Shown here piece by piece: positions 56,189 to 64,000 of a stretch of DNA of 64,000 bases (the stretch's first letter is position 1; each line of letters starts with the position of its first letter). The stretch is from contig OZ245874.1 of the NCBI GenBank assembly GCA_965229335.1, forward strand, positions 3,410,001 through 3,474,000, given 5' to 3'. The notes under the pieces are model-generated. The model had not been told where the DNA came from. It did not search any database and saw only the letters and a list, made by a program, of their open reading frames with translations. This DNA comes from JAFKFH01 sp017307375 (GTDB lineage: Bacteria; Pseudomonadota; Alphaproteobacteria; Ferrovibrionales; Ferrovibrionaceae). Both the position numbers and the translations under genes were made by a program.

Positions 56189-58576
56189 TCACTCCCCGTA
56201 CGGCACCCAGATGTTCTTGATCTGGCTGGCATGGCCGAGGAATTCCTCGCCCTGGCCGTCCGCGCGCGACAGCCAGTCGCGGGCGAGGCCGTAATTCACC
56301 CAGGTGACCTTGAGGTTCCCGGACGAGGCGCGCTCGACCATCGCGGAACCGGCAGCCGAACCGAAGTACCAGTGCGCCGCGACGTCGTCGTGCTCGGCCA
56401 GGGTCTTGGCCAGCACGTCGCGTTCGCCGGTGACCAGGTTGACGACGCCGGCCGGGACGTCCGACGTCTCCAGCACCTGGTAGAAGTCGGTCGCGATCAG
56501 CGGATGGCGCTGCGACGGCGTCGCGACCACCCGGTTGCCCAACGCTATCGCCGGCACGATCAGCGAGACCAGGCTGAGCAGCGGCATCTCGTCGGGGCAG
56601 GAAATGCCCATCACCCCGAATGGCTCGGGCATGGCCAGCGTCACATGCCGCGCCTTGGTCGCATGCACCCGGCCATCGTACTTGTCGGCCATGGCCGCGT
56701 AGAAGACGATGCGGTCGAGCGCGGTCGCGACCTCCTTCTCCGAGACAGCCGCCTTTTGCCCGGTCAGCGCGGTCAGCCGCGCGGCGAATTCGGCCTTCCG
56801 TGCCCCGAGGTTCTCGGCCAGGAAGAACAGGACCTGGGCGCGGTTGTGGCCGGCGACCGTCGACCAGCCGCCGGCCTTGTGCGCCGCCTCGACCGCGTTG
56901 CGGATATCCTTGCGATTGCCGAGGCCGGCCTGGCCCAGGCTGCGCCCCTTCGGGTCGGTCACCGTATAGCTGTAGCCGGAATCGGGCCGCACCTGCTTGC
57001 CGCCGACGAACAGCTTGGCGGTGCGGTCGAGATCATCGACCGGCACGGCATCGGGCGCCGGTGTCGCATCGAACGTCATCGCCGTCGCGGCCGCCATGGC
57101 CTTCCGCGCGGCGAGAGGCTTGAGGTACTCGCGCATGCCTTCGCGCCCGCCTTCGCGGCCGAAGCCGCTTTCGCGATAGCCGCCGAAGCCGGCGGCGGCG
57201 TCGAACATGTTGGTGCCGTTGATCCAGACGACGCCGGCCTGAATGCGCGCGGCCTGGTCGAGACAGAGATTGATGTTCTCCGACCAGATCGAGGCCGACA
57301 GGCCATAGGCCGAATTGTTGGCCAGCGCCACGGCCTCGTCGGGCGTGCGGAAGGTCATGGCGACCAGTACCGGGCCGAAGATCTCGGTCTGTGCCAGCGT
57401 CGAGGCCGGCTCGATGCCGGTGAACAGCGTCGGCGGATAGAACAGGCCCTGGCCGGGCAGGGCAGTGGCCGGCTGGTGGCAGGCCGCCCCTTCGCGCCGG
57501 CCTTGTTCGACCAGTTCAATGATGCGGGCAAGCTGCACGGGTGCGACGATCGCGCCGATGTCGATCGCCTTGTCGAGCGGGTTGCCGACCCGCAACGTCG
57601 CCATCCGCGCCTTCAGCTTGGCGTAGAAGCGTTCGGCCACGCCTTCCTGGACCAGCAGGCGTGAGCCGGCGCAGCAGACCTGGCCCTGGTTGAACCAGAT
57701 CGCGTCGACCACGCCTTCGACGGCGCTGTCGAGATCGGCATCGTCGAAGACGATGAACGGCGACTTGCCGCCGAGTTCCAGCGACAGTTTCTTACCGGTG
57801 CCGGCAGTCGCCTCGCGGATCTTGCGGCCGACCTCGGTCGAGCCGGTGAAGGCGATCTTGTCGATGCCCGGATGCGCGACCAGCGCGGCGCCCGTCTCGC
57901 CGTCGCCGGTGACGATGTTGACGACGCCGTCGGGCAGGCCGACCTCGCGGCAGATGCCGGCGAAGGCCAGGGCGGTCAACGGCGTGTATTCGGCGGGCTT
58001 CAGCACCACGGTATTGCCGGCGGCCAGGGCCGGGGCGATCTTCCAGGCCAGCATCAGCAGCGGAAAGTTCCACGGGATGATCTGGCCACAGACCCCGACC
58101 GGACCCAGGCCCGGGAATTCGTCCGAGATCAGCGCGGCCCAGCCGGCATGGTGATAGAAGTGGCGGGCGACCAGCGGCACGTCGATGTCGCGCGCCTCGC
58201 GGATCGGCTTGCCATTGTCCATGGTCTCCAGGACCGAGAGGAAGCGCTCGCGCTTCTGCACATGTCGGGCGATGGCATAGAGATAGCGCGCGCGGTCCTC
58301 GCCCGACCGCGCCGCCCAGCCCTTCTGGGCGCTGCGCGCGGCCTTCACCGCCCGGTCGATATCGGCGGCGGATCCCTGGGCGACCCGGGCCAGTTCGGTA
58401 CCGGTCGCGGGATTGGTCACGGCGAAGCGCTTGCCGTCGGCCGGTCTGACGAACTTGCCGCCGATGAAGTGGTCGAAGCCGGCCTCATGCCGGCCGAGCC
58501 AGTCGGTCACGATGTCGCTGGCTTCGGGTGCAGGACCATATTCCATGGTGCGCAGGATGTCGGTGATCTTGCCCAT
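56189..58576 (-). CDS. ALDH16-like two-domain aldehyde dehydrogenase
   Basis: This 795-residue NAD-dependent aldehyde dehydrogenase has a complete first domain with general base Glu268 (SLELGGKSP) and nucleophile Cys301 (NQGQVCCAGSR). A second, partial ALDH-like domain (about 540-795) retains the nucleotide-binding half (PEPFGVMGISCPDEMP, GNRVVATPSQRHPL) and ends near TWVNYGLARDW without a second catalytic Cys. This matches the bacterial ALDH16 plan, in which the extra domain is a structural pseudo-domain. It lies 10 bases after deoC, whose product is acetaldehyde, so oxidation of acetaldehyde to acetate is the likely task. GAGGAAATC precedes the ATG. Confidence 0.85.
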   Translation of the reverse strand: MGKITDILRTMEYGPAPEASDIVTDWLGRHEAGFDHFIGGKFVRPADGKRFAVTNPATGTELARVAQGSAADIDRAVKAARSAQKGWAARSGEDRARYLYAIARHVQKRERFLSVLETMDNGKPIREARDIDVPLVARHFYHHAGWAALISDEFPGLGPVGVCGQIIPWNFPLLMLAWKIAPALAAGNTVVLKPAEYTPLTALAFAGICREVGLPDGVVNIVTGDGETGAALVAHPGIDKIAFTGSTEVGRKIREATAGTGKKLSLELGGKSPFIVFDDADLDSAVEGVVDAIWFNQGQVCCAGSRLLVQEGVAERFYAKLKARMATLRVGNPLDKAIDIGAIVAPVQLARIIELVEQGRREGAACHQPATALPGQGLFYPPTLFTGIEPASTLAQTEIFGPVLVAMTFRTPDEAVALANNSAYGLSASIWSENINLCLDQAARIQAGVVWINGTNMFDAAAGFGGYRESGFGREGGREGMREYLKPLAARKAMAAATAMTFDATPAPDAVPVDDLDRTAKLFVGGKQVRPDSGYSYTVTDPKGRSLGQAGLGNRKDIRNAVEAAHKAGGWSTVAGHNRAQVLFFLAENLGARKAEFAARLTALTGQKAAVSEKEVATALDRIVFYAAMADKYDGRVHATKARHVTLAMPEPFGVMGISCPDEMPLLSLVSLIVPAIALGNRVVATPSQRHPLIATDFYQVLETSDVPAGVVNLVTGERDVLAKTLAEHDDVAAHWYFGSAAGSAMVERASSGNLKVTWVNYGLARDWLSRADGQGEEFLGHASQIKNIWVPYGE

Positions 58577-58586
58577 CTCGATTTCC

Positions 58587-59558
58587 TCAGGCCAGCGCGT
58601 GGCGCGACAGGGATGCGTAGCGCCCGGTGACATAGTGTTCGAGCTGGCGCTCGATATCGCCGAGCAGCGAGGACGCGCCGATGCGGAACAGGTCGGGTTC
58701 GAGCCAGTCGCGCCCCAGTTCCTCCTTCATCAGGATCAGCCAGTTCAGCGCATCTTTGGCGGCGCGCAGGCCGCCCGCCGGCTTGAAGCCGACATGATGC
58801 CCGGTCGCTTCGAAGTACTCGCGGATCGCGCGCAGCATGACCAGGCTGACCGGCAGGGTCGCGTTGACGTCTTCCTTGCCGGTCGAGGTCTTGATGAAAT
58901 CGGCGCCCGCCATCATCGCCACCTGGCTGGCGCGCGCGACGTTGCGCAGCGTGCGCAGGTCGCCGGTGCCGAGGATCGCCTTCAGATGCGCATCGCCGCA
59001 GGCCTCGCGCATCGCCCGGATCTCGTCATAGAGCGCCCGCCAGTCCTGGTTCAGCACATGCGCCCGGGTGATGACGATGTCGATCTCGGCCGCGCCGTCC
59101 TTCACCGCCTCGCGGATTTCCTGCAGCCGCAGCGGCAGCGGGGTCAGCCCGGCGGGAAATCCGGTCGCCACCGAGGCGACCGGAATCCCCGAGCCTTCCA
59201 GGGCGGCGACCGCCGGGGCCACCATGGTCGGATAGACGCAGACGGCCCCGACCTTGGGCGGCGCCTCCAGGCCCAGCCCCGCGACGACGTCGGCGCGCAG
59301 CGGATTGCGTGCCTTGGCGCACAGCCGGTGCACGCGGCCGGGGGTGTCGTCGCCGGCAAGCGTCGTCAGGTCGATGCATTCCAGTGCGCGCACGAGCCAC
59401 GCGGCCTGCCATTCCTTCTTGACGCTGCGCCGGCCGGGCAGGGTGGCGGTGCGGCGCTCGACCGCACTGGCATTGACCTGGACCGCCCGGACCAGGTCGA
59501 GGGCGAGCGGCATGCCCGGGTTGCGCGGGCGGGCGTTGGCGCCGTGCGGGGCGTTCAT
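58587..59558 (-). CDS. deoC: Deoxyribose-phosphate aldolase
   Basis: This 323-residue class I aldolase splits 2-deoxyribose 5-phosphate into acetaldehyde and glyceraldehyde 3-phosphate. The Schiff-base lysine lies in ADFIKTSTGKED and the second lysine in VGFKPAGGLR; the segment EIDIVI matches the family core. At 323 residues it is of the longer type. The start ATG overlaps the stop of the upstream regulator by four bases (ATGA). The ALDH16-like gene follows, forming a compact deoxyribose degradation operon. Confidence 0.92.
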   Translation of the reverse strand: MNAPHGANARPRNPGMPLALDLVRAVQVNASAVERRTATLPGRRSVKKEWQAAWLVRALECIDLTTLAGDDTPGRVHRLCAKARNPLRADVVAGLGLEAPPKVGAVCVYPTMVAPAVAALEGSGIPVASVATGFPAGLTPLPLRLQEIREAVKDGAAEIDIVITRAHVLNQDWRALYDEIRAMREACGDAHLKAILGTGDLRTLRNVARASQVAMMAGADFIKTSTGKEDVNATLPVSLVMLRAIREYFEATGHHVGFKPAGGLRAAKDALNWLILMKEELGRDWLEPDLFRIGASSLLGDIERQLEHYVTGRYASLSRHALA

Positions 59559-60481
59559 CTCGTTTCCTCCAGCAGGTGGCGTGCCGAACCCTCGTCGGTC
59601 ACGATGACATTGACAAAACTGGCCGATACGCAGGCTTGGAGAACGGCGTGCTTGGCCGGCCCGGCGCTTATGCCTATCGACATCCGTTTGTCGCGCAAGG
59701 CGGACGGCGCCAGACCGATGGAGCGTGCGTCCAGCTCGGGATCGACAACGCGGCCCTGCGCATCGATGAAGCGGCCGAGCACGTCGCCGACGGCACCGGC
59801 GGCCTTCAGCCGGGCGATCGCCGCCTCGTCGAGATAGCCGGATTCGACCAGAACCGAGCCGTCGATGGCGCCGAGGCCGAAACAGGCGACCGGGGCGGCG
59901 GCGGCGCGCCCGAGTATTGTGCCGATCACCGGGTCCTGTTCCAGCACGGCGCGGGTGGCGGCCGCGCCGACGATGGCCGGAACCGGCAGGATGGTGGCGG
60001 TACCGCCGGCCGTTTCCGCCAGCCGTTCGGCGACGGTGTTGGCCCGGGCGCCGGCCGCATGGATCGAGGTCGATCCGTTGAGCATCACGATATCGATACC
60101 CGGGTTCCAGCGCGCCGGCAGCCAACGAGCCATCGCGGCCATCGTTCGGCCCCAGGAGACGCCGAGCAGCCGAGGCGAGGGCGTCAGCCCGGCCAGATAG
60201 CTTGCCGCCGCCTGTGCCACCGCATCGAGATCGCCCGGGCCCGCGGGTACCACGACGGCATCCCGCAGCCCCAGCTGCGCCTGCAGCCTGCTTTCGAGAT
60301 CGGGGCGCCGGCGTGATTGCGGCACGATCTCGATGCGCACGATGCCGCGGGCGCGGGCGTCCCGCAGCAGCCGGCCGACCTGCCAGCGGGTCAGCCCCAG
60401 CTCGCCGGCGATGTCGGCCTGCGTCCGCTCAAGGTCGTAATAGAGCTTGGCTGCCTGGACCATCAGTTGCTCTTCGCTCAT
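59555..60481 (-). CDS. SorC/DeoR-type sugar-binding transcriptional regulator
   Basis: This 308-residue regulator begins MSEEQLMVQAAKLYYDLERT and has a helix-turn-helix at about 18-45 (QADIAGELGLTRWQVGRLL). It carries the SorC sugar-binding domain (LGVSWGRTMAAMARWL, FGLGAIDGS, and GISAGPAKHAVL near the end). These proteins bind a phosphorylated sugar and release DNA. Being the first gene before deoC, it should sense deoxyribose 5-phosphate or a related ester. Two palindromes overlap its start codon, so it likely controls itself, deoC and the dehydrogenase, and perhaps the divergent permease. Confidence 0.88.
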   Translation of the reverse strand: MSEEQLMVQAAKLYYDLERTQADIAGELGLTRWQVGRLLRDARARGIVRIEIVPQSRRRPDLESRLQAQLGLRDAVVVPAGPGDLDAVAQAAASYLAGLTPSPRLLGVSWGRTMAAMARWLPARWNPGIDIVMLNGSTSIHAAGARANTVAERLAETAGGTATILPVPAIVGAAATRAVLEQDPVIGTILGRAAAAPVACFGLGAIDGSVLVESGYLDEAAIARLKAAGAVGDVLGRFIDAQGRVVDPELDARSIGLAPSALRDKRMSIGISAGPAKHAVLQACVSASFVNVIVTDEGSARHLLEETR

Positions 60482-60510
60482 ATGAGCAATATTCGCTCCT
60501 ATGAGCGAAT
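60476..60510. promoter_or_regulatory. Two tandem palindromic operators of the deo-type regulator
   Basis: GCTCATATGAGC (60476-60487) and GCTCCTATGAGC (60495-60506) are near-identical palindromes, centre to centre 19 bases, the second extended to ATTCGCTC...GAGCGAAT (60491-60510). The first overlaps the regulator's start codon. The pair lies about 110 bases before the divergent EamA gene. Cooperative binding by a tetrameric SorC-type repressor fits this spacing. Confidence 0.65.
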
Positions 60511-60613
60511 CCGTCAACGCCACGCTTCGTCCGCGGCCGCAGCATTCGCCGGCGACTTGCCGACGGCGCCGAGGTATCTGTCTGCCCAGGTTTTGAGCAG
60601 AACGGAGTCGGCG

Positions 60614-61525
60614 ATGTCGACCGGCAGCCAGTCCACCACCTCGCGCGACTACCTTCTGTTGCTGTTGCTGGCCACACTTTGGGGGGCGTCCTACACGTTC
60701 ATCCGCGTCGGCGTCGAAACCATTCCGCCGATCACCTTCATCGCGGCGCGGACCGCGATTGCCGGGCTGATCCTGCTGGCGATCCTGCGGCTCCGCGGCA
60801 TCGCCTTGCCGCTGGACCGTCGGTCGCTGCGCCTGTTCGCGTTCCAGGCACTGATGAACAGCGTTGTCCCGTTCACGCTGATCGCCTGGGCCGAGACGAC
60901 GATCGAGGCGGGGCTTGCCACGATCCTGAATTCGACCACGCCGGTCTTCACCTTCCTGATCACCTGGGCGGTGACGCGGCATGAGCCGGCAACGGCGCGT
61001 AAGCTGTTCGGTGTCGTCGCGGGCCTTGCCGGCATCACGCTGGTCATCGGCGTCGGTGCGCTGGGCGGCCTGGGGCGGGAGGTGGCGGCGCAACTCGCGG
61101 TCGTCCTGTCGTCGGTCTGCTACGCGATCGCGGCGATCTTCGGCCGGCATTTCAAAGGCCTGGACCCGATGGTTCCGGCGGCCGGATCGCTGCTGACCGG
61201 TGCGGTGGTGCTGATCCCGATCAGCCTGGGGCTGGATCATCCGTGGACGCTGCAGCCGTCCTGGGCCTCGGTCGGCGCGCTGGTCGGGTTGTCGGTCTTT
61301 TCGACCGCGCTTGCCTTCGTGCTCTATTTCCGTCTGCTGCACCGCCTCGGCTCGGTCGGGACGTCGGCGCAGGCCTATCTGCGGGTGCCGATCGGCGTGG
61401 CCATCGGCATGGCGTTGCTGGGCGAAACCCTGTCGGGCAGCGCCTACGCAGGATTGGCGCTGGTGGTGCTAGGCGTTGCGGCGATGACCTGGCCGGGCCG
61501 AGCGCCGCTTCACGCCCGGGGCTGA
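60614..61525 (+). CDS. EamA/DMT-family permease
   Basis: This 303-residue inner-membrane protein has ten helices in two EamA repeats (LLLATLWGASYTFIRVG opening; VLSSVCYAIAAIFGRHF at the second). DMT members export or import small metabolites. It is divergent from the regulator gene and shares its operator region, so it may move a deoxynucleoside-derived compound; this is inference. CGGAG at 60604-60608 supports the ATG at 60614. Confidence 0.82.
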   Translation: MSTGSQSTTSRDYLLLLLLATLWGASYTFIRVGVETIPPITFIAARTAIAGLILLAILRLRGIALPLDRRSLRLFAFQALMNSVVPFTLIAWAETTIEAGLATILNSTTPVFTFLITWAVTRHEPATARKLFGVVAGLAGITLVIGVGALGGLGREVAAQLAVVLSSVCYAIAAIFGRHFKGLDPMVPAAGSLLTGAVVLIPISLGLDHPWTLQPSWASVGALVGLSVFSTALAFVLYFRLLHRLGSVGTSAQAYLRVPIGVAIGMALLGETLSGSAYAGLALVVLGVAAMTWPGRAPLHARG

Positions 61526-61582
61526 ATCATCGAAGGCGGCAGAGGTCTACTGCCGCCTGGCACCGGCCCAGTCGAGGGATTT

Positions 61583-61792
61583 TCAAACCGAGAGGTCGAC
61601 CTTCGTGCCCTGCCCGGCGGGCGGAGCGGAACGTGCGCGGGTTTCGGCCTGCTGGCGACCCTGTGCCTCGGCCTGAGCCCGCACCTGTTCGGCCCGATCG
61701 GAGCCGCCGCTGCTGGCGAGGGCATCGCGCACGAAAGACGCATACGGCGACGAGGCCGGCATGTTGATCGTCGGGGTGGTGGAGACAGCCAT
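61583..61792 (-). CDS. Small hypothetical protein
   Basis: This 69-residue, Ala/Gln/Ser-rich, probably disordered protein starts MAVSTTPTINMPASSPYASF and ends GQGTKVDLSV. It has no domain I can name. It has an AT-rich upstream region (61800-61845) suitable for a promoter, which supports expression. It is convergent with the EamA gene. Confidence is limited by low complexity. Confidence 0.45.
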   Translation of the reverse strand: MAVSTTPTINMPASSPYASFVRDALASSGGSDRAEQVRAQAEAQGRQQAETRARSAPPAGQGTKVDLSV

Positions 61793-61843
61793 GGCGCGAC
61801 TTCTAGTTCCAAGGTATAAATCTTATTCTTAGTCTCAAGCATA

Positions 61844-62059
61844 TCATGCCTGTCTGGTCGTCGGAAGGTGCGTTGGCGGCTTAGCCCCGAACTCCCGGCA
61901 ACGCTGCAGCCAGGCCTGGAATGTTTCACTGTGTATCTGTACGGTAACGGTACATTGCTGGAAATCCAGCGGGCCGAGGCAGTCCAGGTACCACCCAGGC
62001 TTACCGTGTTCGTGGGGCATTGCCGCGTTGGGGGTTGGATTGCCGTATTTTTCGGTCAA
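61844..62059 (-). CDS. Possible small protein upstream of the methyltransferase (antisense)
   Basis: An open frame of up to 71 codons from a TTG, with a more natural ATG at MPHEHGKPGWYLDCLG, encodes a Trp- and His-containing peptide with VTVQIHSETFQAWLQRC. Composition looks protein-like and unlike neighbouring frames, but no family is recognised and no clear ribosome site is seen. It is divergent from the methyltransferase gene. Confidence 0.35.
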   Translation of the reverse strand: MTEKYGNPTPNAAMPHEHGKPGWYLDCLGPLDFQQCTVTVQIHSETFQAWLQRCREFGAKPPTHLPTTRQA

Positions 62060-62063
62060 GCAG

Positions 62064-62675
62064 ATGATGAAGTATGCCGCGCTGTCGTCGCCGACGGCTG
62101 CGCGGGCGCTTGCAGCGCTGTCGCGCCGCCGTTCGGCGGCGATGGGCGCACAGGCTTGGGACAGCGACTATGGCCGCGGCGCCTATGACCGGCTTGGCGA
62201 TCTCGACGAACTTGCCCATCACGCCGTCATCGCCGGCTACGTCGCCCGGCTCAACCCTGATGGCGACCTGCTCGATATCGGTTGCGGCAGCGGGGTCAGC
62301 GAGCGGCTGCTGCGCCGCTGGTACGGCACCTATCACGGGGTCGATTTTTCGGCCGAGGGCATTGCCCAGGCGCGGGCAGGCGCCCCGGCGGAGGCGCGCT
62401 TTACCGTAGCCGACGCCTGCCTTTTTGTGCCGGACGCCGCTGCCGATGTCATCGTGATGAGCGAGGTGGTCGAGTATTTCGACGACCTCGAGGCGCAGAT
62501 GCGGCGCTATGCCGGTCATCTGAAGCCGGGCGGCCATCTGATCGTCTCGATGTGGGTCAGTCAGCGCAACCTGGTGCTGTGGCCGCGAATCGACGGCGTG
62601 CTGTCGGTCATCGACCAGACGCTGGTCCAGAACGGCCGCGGGCAAGGCTGGATGATCAAGGTCTATCGCCCGTGA
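62064..62675 (+). CDS. SAM-dependent methyltransferase (class I, UbiE/Methyltransf_11-like)
   Basis: This ~203-residue protein has the SAM-binding motif LLDIGCGSGVSERLL, the acidic strand GVDFSAEG and SEVVEYFDDLEAQMRRY, ending with VWPRIDG-type segment. It acts on an unknown acceptor. The start is uncertain: ATG at 62064 or 62067, or a TTG at 62028. The next gene overlaps its stop with a GTGA junction, so its substrate may be linked to the deacetylase-like protein, for example a cell-surface glycan or a lipid; this is inference. Confidence 0.72.
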   Translation: MMKYAALSSPTAARALAALSRRRSAAMGAQAWDSDYGRGAYDRLGDLDELAHHAVIAGYVARLNPDGDLLDIGCGSGVSERLLRRWYGTYHGVDFSAEGIAQARAGAPAEARFTVADACLFVPDAAADVIVMSEVVEYFDDLEAQMRRYAGHLKPGGHLIVSMWVSQRNLVLWPRIDGVLSVIDQTLVQNGRGQGWMIKVYRP

Positions 62676-63507
62676 TCCGGCACTGGCTGCCAGGCCGGTC
62701 GAACTGGGCTGCGCTGGAGGTGGAACTGGCCGCCTGGCAGGCTGCCGGCGTGCAGCCGTGCCTGTGGTGGCGCGACGACGACGCGGTGGCGGATTCGCCG
62801 GCGCTTGCCCGCCTCCTCGCCCTGGCACATCGGTATGGCGCTCCCCTCGCGCTGGCGGTCATCCCGGCCGCGCTCGACCAGTCGCTGGCCGCCGCGCTGC
62901 GCCGGCAGGGGGAAACGGTCGTCGTCTACCAGCACGGCGTCGACCACATCGATCGCATTTCCGGCCTGGCGCGCGGCGAGTTTCCGGCCGACATGCCGTC
63001 GGCGGCGCTCGCCGGCCGGTTGCGCGAGGGCTGGGATATGCTGGGCCAACTGCTGCCAGCCGTCCTGCCGGTGATCGTGCCGCCGTGGAACAACGTGCAG
63101 CCCAACCTGCTCGCCGCTGCCCGGGCGGCAGGTTATGTCGGCGTCTCGGCCTACGGGCGGGGCGGCCACATGGCCGCCGGCCTGCGCCGGATCGACACCC
63201 AGATCGACGTGCTGACCTGGCGTGGCGGGCCGCGCTTCAAGGGTGAAAGCCGACTGCTGCGCCAGCTGATCGCCGAACTGCGGATCCGCCGCCGGCGCGG
63301 CCGGTTCCTCGATCCCGTCGGCATCCTGACCCATCATCGCGACATGGATGATGCGGAAACCTGGGATTTCCTCGAGATCCTGCTGACCCGTACCGTCGGC
63401 GCCGCCGCCTGGATCGAGCCGTGGTCGCCGGCGAGCGGGCGATGGCGGATTGCCGCCACCCCTGCCCATTCGCTTGACTCCGAGATCGTCTTCCAGCCAG
63501 CATGGGG

Positions 63508-64000
<493 letters not shown>

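Overview
The window is a GC-rich (roughly two-thirds G+C by eye) chromosomal segment of a free-living heterotrophic alphaproteobacterium. Pointers to this are the glyQ-glyS-ppdK gene order, an hflK-hflC-htrA-type protease neighbourhood, a Rhodospirillales-like wealth of ABC and TTT solute-binding proteins, many ATGA/GTGA gene overlaps and an IrrE/ImmA-type regulator pair. Genus cannot be fixed from sequence inspection alone.

Layout. Bases 1-4000 are an accessory patch. It holds an AT-richer XRE regulator/ImmA-IrrE protease pair with its own palindromic operator, a 56-residue small protein, tRNA-Pro(GGG), a phage-type lysis cassette (GH24 endolysin, Rz-like spanin and an Rz1-like lipoprotein encoded inside it in another frame) and an IS5/IS427-type insertion sequence. 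Bases 3900-6600 carry, on the minus strand, an MBL-fold hydrolase, a TonB/TolA-like energy transducer and a small helical protein. Bases 6770-16755 are a livHMGF branched-chain-type ABC transporter locus with an AMP-dependent acyl-CoA ligase, an NCS2-like permease and solute-binding proteins 1 and 2. Together they suggest uptake of a carboxylic acid and its activation to a CoA thioester.

Bases 15450-26880 are the most unusual part. A two-gene module, consisting of a solute-binding protein and a secreted protein of about 1,330 residues built of beta-propeller repeats, is present twice in tandem, with conserved leaders before the binding-protein genes. Bases 26900-32500 carry OsmC, a quinone-oxidoreductase-like enzyme divergent from a LysR regulator, tRNA-Pro(CGG), a polyprenyl diphosphate synthase, a TrmN6-like methyltransferase, an S49 peptidase and a PP0621-like protein. 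Bases 32577-38460 are glyQ-glyS-ppdK, in which PPDK has a histone-H1-like Lys/Ala tail. Bases 38629-41645 are a tctBAC-type tripartite tricarboxylate transporter. Then come a cytoplasmic beta-lactamase-fold protein, Mrp, HflK/HflC, DUF2252, a DegP/HtrA-type protease, an orphan TctC-like protein, SerB and MiaA. The isoleucine-valine genes ilvI-ilvH-ilvC (52326-55696) and a DUF983 protein follow.

Bases 56189-61525 form a deoxyribose/acetaldehyde module on the minus strand: SorC/DeoR-type regulator, deoC and an ALDH16-like dehydrogenase. Two tandem palindromic operators sit at the regulator's start, facing a divergent EamA permease. The window ends with a methyltransferase, a polysaccharide-deacetylase-like protein, a TPP riboswitch and the first part of thiC.
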